From a virus: DNA of 64,000 nt. Within the stretch, counting starts at the first letter, position 1, and each line of letters begins with the position of its first letter. Under the pieces are notes generated by a model that saw only the letters and a program-made list of their open reading frames with translations, was not told the DNA's origin and did not search any database. The stretch covers positions 1 through 64,000 of the IMG/VR virus record IMGVR_UViG_3300020404_002009; one strand, given 5' to 3'. Below, in pieces: positions 8,513-14,765 of this stretch. The position numbers were made by a program, and so were the translations under genes.

Positions 8513-9922
8513 GTGGAACTAATTTTACTAAACTTATCGGTAATGCTATCTGGGATATTCCTAGGATTGATTGCTGGCGTACTGCCGGGAATTGGTAATG
8601 TTGTTACTTTGATTTTGGTTTATCCTTTCATAACAGATTTTGATCTCTTTCAGATAGTTTTGTTCTATATGTGCCTGGCAGGCTCGTCGCAGTACACAGG
8701 CAGTGTTGTGGCCACAACCTTGGCAGTGCCAGGAGAGACTTCTAGTCTGCCGGCGGTCACAGAAGGCCATAGAATGTTTTTGTCTGGCAGAGGCAACTAT
8801 GCAATCAGTAACAGTGCAATGGGAAGTTTTCTTGGTGCGGGTATAGCCTCACTGATAATGATGATATTTCTTCCGGTAGGGGTATATGCTATCTCTAAAT
8901 TTTACAATACCCATGTGCAGTCTGTAATTCTAATAGGAGTTGCAATATTTTTAGTTGCCACATACGCAGGACAAAAATGGTATCACAACCTTATGCTGTT
9001 TGCAATAGGATGGTTCTTGAGTTCTATAGGATTCTCTAAAGAACTTATGCAGTACAACTGGGACTTTTTAATCGACTACCAAAAATTTTATTACCTACAT
9101 TTTGGATTACCTCTTTATCCTGTGGTGGTTGCATTGTTTGTGTTTCCGATATTCCTCAAAGAGTGGAACTCTCCCAGACCAGATGCAAGTGCATTGGATA
9201 AACTTTGGGACAACAAATTTATACAACACGCCAGAGAGTTTTTAAAAAACATAGGATCTAGTATCAGAGGCACGGTCATTGGAAGTCTTTGTGGACTAGT
9301 TCCACACATGACCTCTACACTTGCCAGCAACGTTGCCTACATAAGAGAAAGGAATCGTGGAAAGAAGAACGGCACATATGACGAGAATGGTGATATCAAA
9401 AGTCTAGTAAGTGCGGAGACGGCCAATAATGCCGCGGGATTGACACAACTTACTCCTCTGTTGCTAATAGGAATTCCTATCACGACAAGTGAAGCCATTG
9501 TGTTGAACATAATTGAAAACAACATGCAAATTATAAATTGGGAAACAACTGTGTCTTCTGGTATGTTTGGTACACTTGTAATCTATTTTGTAGTAATGAA
9601 TGCATTATGTTTGTTGGCGGCCTGGCCCTTTGCCAAGCATCTGCACGTATTGTTTAGGATAAATCAGAAAACCCTATACACATTTACTTTCTTGCTTTTG
9701 ATGTGTCTGGTATTCTACATGGGCACTATTGTAAATCAACAGATGTACTATGTCGTGGTCACATTGGCCTTACTGCCAATTGGATATCTGTTGCGAAGAT
9801 GGGATACCTTGATATTAATATTTGCCTTTGTGTTGCAGGGACAGATACAAGGTGCTGTGATAAGATTGGCCCATATCTATAGCGACTGGCTACCATACAT
9901 ATCAAATCTAGGACGTTGGTAA
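8513..9922 (+). CDS. tctA: TctA-family permease (second copy)
   Basis: This 469-residue membrane protein shares the TctA motifs with the first copy: GVLPGIGN at residues 22-29, AVPGETSSLP followed by EGHRMF, and a SAETANNAAGLTQLTPLLLIGIPIT-type repeat in the second half. The two copies differ widely, so this is not a recent duplication. The GTG start has no Shine-Dalgarno. Unlike the first cassette, its TctC partner follows only after a 263-base gap containing a separate promoter. It would be the permease of a TTT system in the host inner membrane. Confidence 0.88.
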   Translation: MELILLNLSVMLSGIFLGLIAGVLPGIGNVVTLILVYPFITDFDLFQIVLFYMCLAGSSQYTGSVVATTLAVPGETSSLPAVTEGHRMFLSGRGNYAISNSAMGSFLGAGIASLIMMIFLPVGVYAISKFYNTHVQSVILIGVAIFLVATYAGQKWYHNLMLFAIGWFLSSIGFSKELMQYNWDFLIDYQKFYYLHFGLPLYPVVVALFVFPIFLKEWNSPRPDASALDKLWDNKFIQHAREFLKNIGSSIRGTVIGSLCGLVPHMTSTLASNVAYIRERNRGKKNGTYDENGDIKSLVSAETANNAAGLTQLTPLLLIGIPITTSEAIVLNIIENNMQIINWETTVSSGMFGTLVIYFVVMNALCLLAAWPFAKHLHVLFRINQKTLYTFTFLLLMCLVFYMGTIVNQQMYYVVVTLALLPIGYLLRRWDTLILIFAFVLQGQIQGAVIRLAHIYSDWLPYISNLGRW

Positions 9923-9984
9923 TTTGATTGGATAAGTACTGATGTAACGCCGAACATCATTCGACGTCGGGTTTAATGACGCTT

Positions 9985-10017
9985 GAGAGATTTACATATG
10001 CCAGTATCCAATCTCTC
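9985..10017 (+). terminator. Hairpin after second tctA (possible terminator)
   Basis: GAGAGATT at 9985-9992 pairs perfectly with AATCTCTC at 10010-10017, leaving a 17-base loop, followed by TTT. It lies about 60 bases after the tctA stop, in the 263-base gap before tctC. The short T-run makes it a weak intrinsic terminator. It may instead be part of a structured leader RNA. Confidence 0.4.
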
Positions 10018-10067
10018 TTTACTCGCTTGAGAACGCCTTCCCGTATGCCTCCAGGCTAACTTTCACA

Positions 10068-10129
10068 AACACACGATTGCAGGATGAAGAACATAACTCC
10101 TATTTTCTATTTCCATGTGATCGTGTGTT
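10068..10129 (+). repeat. 10-bp inverted repeat whose right arm overlaps the tctC -35 box
   Basis: AACACACGAT at 10068-10077 is the exact reverse complement of ATCGTGTGTT at 10120-10129. The arms are 42 bases apart. The right arm shares its last two bases with the TTGACA box of the promoter at 10128. Either a dimeric repressor bound at both arms or a cruciform could control this promoter. No second copy was seen in the window. Confidence 0.45.
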
Positions 10130-10156
10130 GACAAAACTTTAATAAAAATGTAAAAT
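10128..10156 (+). promoter_or_regulatory. Strong sigma-70-type promoter for tctC
   Basis: TTGACA at 10128-10133 is the consensus -35. After exactly 17 bases comes TAAAAT at 10151-10156, one mismatch from the -10 consensus. The expected start near 10163 gives a leader of about 23 bases containing AAAGGA before the ATG at 10186. It lets tctC be expressed separately from, and more strongly than, the permease gene. Confidence 0.75.
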
Positions 10157-10185
10157 TAGTAAAGTTAACTTAAAGGAAAATAAAA

Positions 10186-11058
10186 ATGAAGAAGACAATA
10201 ATAGCGTTTTTGGTCTCGCTTATGACTTTTGGTATAGCGAACGCAAAAACTATCGATTACCTGGTTACAGGTACCCCGGGTGGAACTGCGTATGATAACG
10301 CAGAATTGTTTGTTCCAATTCTTGAAAAAGAAACAGGCTTCAAGTTCAACAAGGTAATAGTTGACAGTGCCGTTGGAGCAACAATATACCTTAAGAAAAG
10401 CAAAAACCCAAGCGTATGGATTCAGAACACACTGGATCATGAGTCTGTGGGAAACGAGTTGCAGGCGACTCCTGAATCATGGATTGGTACAGGATGGGGC
10501 AGAGCAATGGCTTTCTGTTCTAACGAAGCACTAGACGAAGCAGTTGCAAGGCTCAAAGCCGGCAAAAGACTTACGTTTGCTGTTTCAAACTCTTATGGTC
10601 AGCACTTGATCGACCCATTGGTTGATGTCACAGGCACACCAATGAAGTTTGTACCATATGGTTCGTCGGGCAAAAGCCTTAAAGGTTTTGTTGCAGGCGA
10701 CACAGATATGTTGTTCACTAACATGCCAAAAGCAGTGAGTGGCGTAACGAAGAACGGTATCAGTTGTTGGGCAAACACAGGACCAACAAAGATACTTGAT
10801 ATGGAACCAATGGCAACACTGTTTCCTGAATACAAGTACAATGACATTCAAACGTTCACATACTTGGATTCTGCGAACATGAGTGAGTCAGACGTCGCGA
10901 CATTGAGGGCGGCATGGCAAAACGTGTTGAAGAACGAAGCAGTTGCAGGACACATCAAGAACAAGAAACTATTCCATCCATCTGTATACGGTGACCTTAC
11001 ACCAACAGAGTGGGCCGCGAAATTAGATAAAGCGGGTAAGAACTGGGTAGGCAAATAA
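10186..11058 (+). CDS. tctC: TctC-family periplasmic solute-binding protein (second copy)
   Basis: The 290-residue protein has a signal peptide (cleavage after ANA near residue 20) and then the TctC/Bug hallmark TGTPGGTAYDNA, whose PGG-x-x-D loop contacts the carboxylate ligand. The central VPYGSSGKSLKGFVAGDTDM segment matches the family's second ligand-binding loop. It is closer to standard TctC than the copy at 5815. It has its own consensus promoter, a good Shine-Dalgarno and a strong palindrome after it. It should therefore be made in excess over TctA, as is usual for binding proteins. Confidence 0.85.
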   Translation: MKKTIIAFLVSLMTFGIANAKTIDYLVTGTPGGTAYDNAELFVPILEKETGFKFNKVIVDSAVGATIYLKKSKNPSVWIQNTLDHESVGNELQATPESWIGTGWGRAMAFCSNEALDEAVARLKAGKRLTFAVSNSYGQHLIDPLVDVTGTPMKFVPYGSSGKSLKGFVAGDTDMLFTNMPKAVSGVTKNGISCWANTGPTKILDMEPMATLFPEYKYNDIQTFTYLDSANMSESDVATLRAAWQNVLKNEAVAGHIKNKKLFHPSVYGDLTPTEWAAKLDKAGKNWVGK

Positions 11059-11067
11059 TCTAATCAT

Positions 11068-11091
11068 ATAGGTGGCCCTAGGGCCACCTAT
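11068..11091 (+). terminator. 24-bp perfect palindrome after tctC
   Basis: ATAGGTGGCCCT is followed directly by its reverse complement AGGGCCACCTAT. In RNA this gives a stable GC-rich stem with a minimal loop. It starts 9 bases after the tctC stop and ends 11 bases before the SDR start codon. There is no T-run, so it is more likely an mRNA 3'-end stabiliser, processing site or partial terminator than a full intrinsic terminator. Confidence 0.55.
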
Positions 11092-11102
11092 TGAGGAACA
11101 AC

Positions 11103-11882
11103 ATGACAGTATTGATATGCGGAGCAAATGGATCGATAGGAAGTTTCGTAGCACAGGCAGAAGCAAAAGATCATAAAGTGGTGGGCACATACAGAAAGTA
11201 TGATGAACACGCAAAAGAATTAGATAAAAATCCAAACATCACACTAGTGCGTAAGAACATGTTCGAGGGTACAGACATGAAGGACGTGGTGGACAAAGCC
11301 AGGGAGCAAGGTCCTATAACCAAAGTGTACTGGTTGGTAGGTGAGAGTTGGAACATCGGTTGGGACAAATTAAAATTACAAGACATTCAAAATGCAGTTA
11401 GGATGTGTTCGGAACCTTTGGCAAGCCTAATAATTGAATGCAAACCAGAGTTGTCAGATGAAAATAATTTAATGCGGTGGGCAAGTATCTCAGGAATAAG
11501 CAGTCTGATATATGCAGGTGGACCTAACAAGCCTGCCACAGGTGGAGCCAAGCACATGGCAGAATTTTATTTTAGATCTGCTAGTGCGTTTTGGACTTGG
11601 AAGCAAAACCTTTTTAACAACGTAATACTTGGCAACAGCAGAAGGACAAAGAATTTACACGTTGGATATCATGGTGATGCTCTCAAACAAATCTATAAGA
11701 ACGATATTCCATTGGGCACAGGAACCCAATCAGAAAACGTTGCCAATGTGTTGTTATGGTTGAACAGCGATGTAAACAAATTCATGACAGGCCAAGATAT
11801 CGTATTTGATGGTGCAGAAACAATCCGCACAAGGGATAATGTCAAAGACACACCCATGAAGGATCATCCAAAATATTATTAA
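11103..11882 (+). CDS. SDR-like Rossmann-fold protein, catalytic Tyr not evident
   Basis: The 259-residue product begins with a beta strand and GANGSIG, the TGxxGxG-type nucleotide loop of short-chain dehydrogenases. A Ser-rich ASISGIS segment fits the catalytic Ser region. In the expected YxxxK position, TGGAK has the Lys but no Tyr four residues before it. It may bind NAD(P) without being a normal dehydrogenase. I chose the ATG at 11103, which has GAGGAA upstream. Its TAA overlaps the stop of the convergent small gene. It follows the second TctC and may belong to that cassette. Confidence 0.65.
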   Translation: MTVLICGANGSIGSFVAQAEAKDHKVVGTYRKYDEHAKELDKNPNITLVRKNMFEGTDMKDVVDKAREQGPITKVYWLVGESWNIGWDKLKLQDIQNAVRMCSEPLASLIIECKPELSDENNLMRWASISGISSLIYAGGPNKPATGGAKHMAEFYFRSASAFWTWKQNLFNNVILGNSRRTKNLHVGYHGDALKQIYKNDIPLGTGTQSENVANVLLWLNSDVNKFMTGQDIVFDGAETIRTRDNVKDTPMKDHPKYY

Positions 11883-12073
11883 GCGGCGAATCTAAAGTAT
11901 TCTGCTTCTTCGTCAGTGAACGGAACTTGATTTTTTGAATAGTCGGCCAGTGGAGCAAGTTCGTTTAAGCACTTGTCTTTGTACCTTTCCCAATACCATC
12001 CAGACTCATCCCATTTTTTTTCCTGTTTAGGAAAAGTCAAGTAATCTGCTTCTTCGTCAGTATAGGGCCACAT
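11879..12073 (-). CDS. Small protein with two PYTDEEA-type repeats (64 aa)
   Basis: The N-terminus MWPYTDEEADYLTF recurs near the C-terminus as VPFTDEEAEYFRF. The repeat is also visible as a 17-bp exact DNA repeat (11901-11917 and 12045-12061). The start at 12073 overlaps the stop of the upstream gene (TAATG) and has GGAAGG 10 bases before it. A longer TTG start at 12091 is less likely. A similar N-terminus occurs in the protein at 1093. The role is unknown; it could be a short acidic binding module. Confidence 0.6.
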   Translation of the reverse strand: MWPYTDEEADYLTFPKQEKKWDESGWYWERYKDKCLNELAPLADYSKNQVPFTDEEAEYFRFAA

Positions 12074-12231
12074 TATTGTATTACCTTCCAATGGTCAGGC
12101 CATTGTTCATTAGTTTGTTCATTTACAGTCACGAACTCCGTGTCCGGTGTTTCATCCCAACAACAGTCGTCACGAGAAACACATTTGCTTTCTACATAAA
12201 CCTTTAGGCTTTTCTTTTTGTCTGCGTACAT
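12073..12231 (-). CDS. Small hypothetical protein (52 aa)
   Basis: The ATG at 12231 is preceded by AAAGGAAAC, a good ribosome binding site. The product is charged, with a basic N-terminus, three Cys and an acidic middle. Its TAA overlaps the next ATG (TAATG). It was too short for a length-based screen, but the overlap and the ribosome binding site support it. I do not recognise it. Confidence 0.55.
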   Translation of the reverse strand: MYADKKKSLKVYVESKCVSRDDCCWDETPDTEFVTVNEQTNEQWPDHWKVIQ

Positions 12232-12245
12232 TGTTTGTTTCCTTT

Positions 12246-12376
12246 TGTAAATTAATTTTTGTAAATTTACTTATTGTAAACTTATACACAAAACCGTTGA
12301 AAATCAAGTCATACGTTGTAAACGGAGTAAATTTTTTGTAAATTTAAATTTACAAAATTTACAAATAGTAAATTAG
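12246..12376. repeat. AT-rich block of repeated GTAAA(TTT) units with a 24-bp palindrome
   Basis: The motif GTAAA, mostly as TTGTAAATTT, occurs at least seven times on this strand and twice more inverted as TTTACAAA. The core is a perfect 24-bp palindrome at 12334-12357, TTTTGTAAATTT followed by its reverse complement. The block lies between two reverse-strand small genes and has no coding frame of its own. Iteron-like repeats in an AT-rich setting fit a replication origin or a multi-site operator. The sequence alone does not separate these. Confidence 0.5.
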
Positions 12377-12525
12377 TTGATGAGTGTTTGTTCTACAGGT
12401 ATTACAGGATACTTGTCTAGTACCTGTCGTTCTTCCGGATAAGTGTAAGACTCCGGCCATACCCATGTTGTCTGCTCAGGGGTTGATGCCGATAGCAACA
12501 ACATGAATATGAAAGTTGAAAGCAT
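12373..12525 (-). CDS. Small exported protein (50 aa)
   Basis: The ATG at 12525 overlaps the stop of the upstream gene (TAATG) and has GGAAGAAAT before it. The N-terminal 12 residues are hydrophobic and followed by SAS, which looks like a short signal peptide. The rest is Pro-, Tyr- and Glu-rich. The stop falls at the edge of the AT-rich repeat block. The function is unknown. Confidence 0.5.
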   Translation of the reverse strand: MLSTFIFMLLLSASTPEQTTWVWPESYTYPEERQVLDKYPVIPVEQTLIN

Positions 12526-12635
12526 TATTTCTTCCAGAACATTAGTTTGGTGCTGGCAGATTTTAGATCATCCCATTTCTCGTTGGCGAACCAACCTACA
12601 GCAATACCGATGATTATTCCTAGTGTAAAAAACAT
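12525..12635 (-). CDS. Small single-pass membrane protein (36 aa)
   Basis: Residues 2-16 are a hydrophobic helix and the tail is charged, ending in Trp-Lys-Lys. The gene has AGCAG before its ATG and ends in a TAATG overlap with the next gene. It belongs to the reverse-strand string of tiny membrane and exported proteins here. Confidence 0.5.
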   Translation of the reverse strand: MFFTLGIIIGIAVGWFANEKWDDLKSASTKLMFWKK

Positions 12636-12649
12636 TTTACTGCTCCTTA

Positions 12650-12769
12650 TTATTCAACAGTTGGTGCAGGTTCGTTTGCGATAAGCATCCATGCAAATAT
12701 CACTATGACAACAGCAACACCGATCACTGCTTTTTTGTTTTTCTTAACTTCGTCGATAATTTTTTTCAT
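12650..12769 (-). CDS. Small membrane-anchored protein (39 aa)
   Basis: A strong GGAGGA precedes the ATG at 12769. A Lys-rich N-terminal 14 residues are followed by one hydrophobic helix and a short acidic/proline tail. The layout resembles the N-terminus of the exported protein at 20456. It is the first gene of the reverse-strand string read away from the promoter region at 12804-12832. Confidence 0.55.
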   Translation of the reverse strand: MKKIIDEVKKNKKAVIGVAVVIVIFAWMLIANEPAPTVE

Positions 12770-12803
12770 TATGCGTCCTCCTAAAGTTAATCGTATTTAT
12801 TTG

Positions 12804-12832
12804 TTGCTTCCACCATATAACAATGTTATAAT
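12804..12832 (+). promoter_or_regulatory. Promoter with overlapping palindromic operator
   Basis: TTGCTT (12804-12809), 17 bases and TATAAT (12827-12832) form a good forward promoter for the lipoprotein gene at 12854. A 15-bp palindrome at 12816-12830, TATAACA-A-TGTTATA, covers part of the spacer and the -10 box. It could be a repressor site controlling both this gene and the divergent string starting at 12769. Confidence 0.55.
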
Positions 12833-12853
12833 GTGCGTACATAAATACCATAT

Positions 12854-13054
12854 ATGAAAAAAATACTATCAATAATGTTCTTAATAGCAGTTACAGGATG
12901 TGCAATACCTAAAAATCCTGAAGTGTTAGTTGGTAAAAAATGTTTAGTGGAAGGTGACAACATCAGTTATTCTTGGGTGTGGATCGCTGAAAAAGGTCTA
13001 AGCAATAAACCAACAGCAGAAGCCTGCAACCTACTTCCAAAGAAAGCGAAGTAG
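12854..13054 (+). CDS. Small lipoprotein (66 aa)
   Basis: The N-terminus is a lipoprotein signal with the lipobox AVTGC, so Cys16 would be lipidated and the protein held at the inner or outer membrane. About 50 mature residues follow, including two more Cys. A CATAAATA box (12840-12847) lies 6 bases before the ATG and there is no Shine-Dalgarno. The next gene starts 1 base after its stop. Phage lipoproteins often act in superinfection exclusion or lysis; that role is inference. Confidence 0.65.
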   Translation: MKKILSIMFLIAVTGCAIPKNPEVLVGKKCLVEGDNISYSWVWIAEKGLSNKPTAEACNLLPKKAK

Positions 13055-13055
13055 T

Positions 13056-13367
13056 ATGTACAAGATACTAATACTGGCTTATCTAATAGGCCAAGATCCT
13101 GCATCTACGATGAAGACTTTCCAGATGGAAAGAACCTTCGACACCATGGAACAATGTAAGAAAGAACTATTACTAACAGATCCAGATAGAGGAACTTATG
13201 ATGTCATGTGGGAGTTTGTAAACGATTTAAACTTCAAATATGACTGGCTTGCGGCCGCGTGTAAAAATGAGGACGGCACAGAGGAATTTGTAATAGAGCC
13301 TTCTTATCCAAAAGGAAAACCACAAGAATTACAAGGTTTAGATATTATTCCTGGCGAGAAGATTTAG
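13056..13367 (+). CDS. Hypothetical protein (103 aa)
   Basis: This gene follows the lipoprotein after 1 base. The first 10 residues are hydrophobic but no full signal peptide is clear. Two Cys lie about 37 residues apart in the polar region, which would fit a periplasmic disulfide-bonded protein. Its 3' end overlaps that of the convergent lipoprotein gene at 13345. I do not recognise the family. Confidence 0.5.
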   Translation: MYKILILAYLIGQDPASTMKTFQMERTFDTMEQCKKELLLTDPDRGTYDVMWEFVNDLNFKYDWLAAACKNEDGTEEFVIEPSYPKGKPQELQGLDIIPGEKI

Positions 13368-13629
13368 TTTCTTCCATACTGTCCCATTCTTTATTTGTTT
13401 CTTGAACGTCAGTTTTTTTATGTCGTATCTTATCACACTCAGGTGAATTAGGTGCAAACATACATCCGATCATTAGACCTATGCTATCTGCTTTGCTTAT
13501 TGTGTCCATTACGGTTGGTTGCTTTGGACCTTGATCTGGTAGGTGTTTAGGTGCACATCCACCTAATGCTAGTGTTACCATTACTATAATCAGAATGGCA
13601 ATAAAAGTTCTCTCATTGAAAAAGTCCAT
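13345..13629 (-). CDS. Small lipoprotein, possibly spanin-like (94 aa)
   Basis: From the ATG at 13629 the protein has a charged N-terminus, a hydrophobic helix and the lipobox LGGC. About 65 polar mature residues follow. A longer frame to 13689 lacks signal-peptide character at its start. TTAAATA (13634-13640 on the reverse strand) lies 4 bases before the ATG and there is no Shine-Dalgarno. Outer-membrane spanins are small phage lipoproteins of similar size, but no partner spanin was seen, so that role is a guess. Confidence 0.55.
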   Translation of the reverse strand: MDFFNERTFIAILIIVMVTLALGGCAPKHLPDQGPKQPTVMDTISKADSIGLMIGCMFAPNSPECDKIRHKKTDVQETNKEWDSMEETKSSRQE

Positions 13630-13663
13630 GAAATATTTAACAGTCGGTGTCGTAGAATAATGT

Positions 13664-13843
13664 TTATTGAAAAGTATCTTTGGTTGCAACCTTACCAGCG
13701 TTAGATCCGTTCTTGATCACATAACTCTGTGTGCCGTTACCACCCACGTCAACTTCCTTACGCAAGTTCTTTTTTAGCAAAGCCTCTTTGGCTTTTTTCT
13801 GCATTTGCTTTGCGTATGCAAGTATTGAATTAACATCTCTCAT
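13664..13843 (-). CDS. Small basic protein (59 aa)
   Basis: The ATG at 13843 follows AGGAGGACACAT, the strongest ribosome binding site in this region, and a consensus promoter lies just upstream. The first 30 residues form a likely Lys-rich amphipathic helix. The tail is Gly/Asn-rich. A strong promoter plus a strong ribosome binding site suggests abundant early expression. The function is unknown. Confidence 0.62.
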   Translation of the reverse strand: MRDVNSILAYAKQMQKKAKEALLKKNLRKEVDVGGNGTQSYVIKNGSNAGKVATKDTFQ

Positions 13844-13861
13844 ATGTGTCCTCCTAACTTT

Positions 13862-13890
13862 AGTATAAAATATTATTTATGCATTGTCAA
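13862..13890 (-). promoter_or_regulatory. Consensus sigma-70 promoter, reverse strand
   Basis: Read on the reverse strand, TTGACA (13885-13890) is followed after 17 bases by TATACT (13862-13867). This is close to the host housekeeping consensus and typical of phage early promoters. It reads into the small gene at 13843 and probably on into the lipoprotein gene. Confidence 0.7.
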
Positions 13891-14003
13891 CATACCTGGC
13901 CTGCATTTTAAACATAGTACATAATGTCAAAATAGGCAGATATATAACTGCTCCAGAACAATCATTACCATGCGTGTACGTGCATCTATGTGCGTTTAAA
14001 AGG

Positions 14004-14032
14004 TAGACTAGAACGGGTTTATCGTGTAATAT
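14004..14032 (+). promoter_or_regulatory. Candidate promoter for the tRNA cluster
   Basis: TAGACT (14004-14009), 17 bases and TAATAT (14027-14032) lie 13 bases before the first tRNA. The -10 is good and the -35 weak. The position is right for transcription of the four tRNA genes. Confidence 0.4.
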
Positions 14033-14044
14033 TATTATTAAGAT

Positions 14045-14120
14045 GCCGCTTTAGCTCAGTTGGTAGAGCAACTGATTTGTAATCAGTAGGTCCGCGGTTC
14101 GAATCCGTGAAGCGGCACCA
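14045..14120 (+). tRNA. tRNA-Thr (anticodon TGT)
   Basis: A full cloverleaf is visible. The acceptor GCCGCTT pairs with AAGCGGC, TAGCTCAGTTGGTAGAGCA forms the D arm, CTGATTTGTAATCAG the anticodon arm with TGT, and GGTTCGAATCC the T arm. CCA is encoded. Confidence 0.95.
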
Positions 14121-14202
14121 TGTAAACCAATTATGCCTGAATTACCATTATCACCAAAAAAGTCAATGGCCTTGCATGTGATTGGTGTATTTGGACAATT
14201 AA

Positions 14203-14277
14203 GGTCCCTTCGTCTATCGGTTAGGACACGTGGTTTTCATCCTCGAAAGAGGGGTTCGACTCCCCTAGGGACCGCCA
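14203..14277 (+). tRNA. tRNA-Glu (anticodon TTC)
   Basis: The acceptor GGTCCCT pairs with AGGGACC. The anticodon loop TTTTCAT gives TTC and the T arm is GGGGTTCGACTCCCC. CCA is encoded. The anticodon stem has one apparent T-T mismatch in the middle. Confidence 0.9.
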
Positions 14278-14283
14278 CACAAT

Positions 14284-14360
14284 CTCCGGGTAGTTCAGTT
14301 GGATAGAATACGAGTTTCCTAAACTTGGGGTCGGGGGTTCGAATCCCTCCCCGGAGGCCA
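14284..14360 (+). tRNA. tRNA-Arg (anticodon CCT)
   Basis: The acceptor CTCCGGG pairs with CCCGGAG. The anticodon stem CGAGT/ACTTG encloses TTCCTAA, giving anticodon CCT for the rare Arg codon AGG. CCA is encoded. Confidence 0.9.
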
Positions 14361-14365
14361 ATAAT

Positions 14366-14442
14366 GGACCGGTAGCTCAGTTGGATAGAGCGTGAGTTTG
14401 CGGAACTCAAGGCCATAGGTTCGAATCCTGTCCGGTCCACCA
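14366..14442 (+). tRNA. tRNA-Arg (anticodon GCG)
   Basis: The acceptor GGACCGG pairs with CCGGTCC. The anticodon stem TGAGT/ACTCA encloses TTGCGGA, giving anticodon GCG, which reads CGC and CGT. CCA is encoded. Most bacteria use tRNA-Arg(ACG), edited to inosine, for this box, so a GCG anticodon is unusual. Confidence 0.85.
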
Positions 14443-14462
14443 TTTGCACAATAATTAATTGT

Positions 14463-14765
14463 GTGCAAAGATTTTATTCAGTCAAGTTAAAAGAAAGAAA
14501 TGAACAAATACCACCGTTCGTGGCAAAACATCTTTTGAAAAAAGAATCTCCCTTAATAAATTACCTTGCGGAGAACAAGGCACTCAAATTTGTGCATCGA
14601 AAAAAAACTGATACCCTTGACTGCTACGGAGAAGAGAAACATCTAATGGTTGGCAAACTAAAGTATCCAGACCTATGGGGTCGCAAGACCAGGATGGGAT
14701 TTATGGAACTATACATCAACATGCGTATACAACAGCAGATGAGTCTATCCAGAGGTAGCTCATGA
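14463..14765 (+). CDS. Hypothetical protein (100 aa)
   Basis: The frame opens with a GTG at 14463, shortly after the tRNA cluster, and its stop overlaps the ATG of the next gene. The product is basic with no membrane segment. I do not recognise it. The overlap with an SGNH-type gene and a plausible composition support a real gene. Confidence 0.5.
   Translation: MQRFYSVKLKERNEQIPPFVAKHLLKKESPLINYLAENKALKFVHRKKTDTLDCYGEEKHLMVGKLKYPDLWGRKTRMGFMELYINMRIQQQMSLSRGSS

Noticed and set aside
3244-11058. TctB subunit of the transporter cassettes
   Set aside because: I looked in all gaps and small frames near both TctA genes for a four-helix protein of about 150 residues and found none on either strand.
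4482-11058. Host-chromosome contamination as source of the Tct genes
   Set aside because: The gene packing, start-codon overlaps and TAAATA box at 3244 match those of clear phage genes elsewhere in the window, and no break in the sequence is visible. A chimeric assembly cannot be excluded without reads.
12246-12376. CRISPR array
   Set aside because: The repeat units are short, irregular and AT-rich without unique spacers of constant length, and no Cas genes are present in the window.
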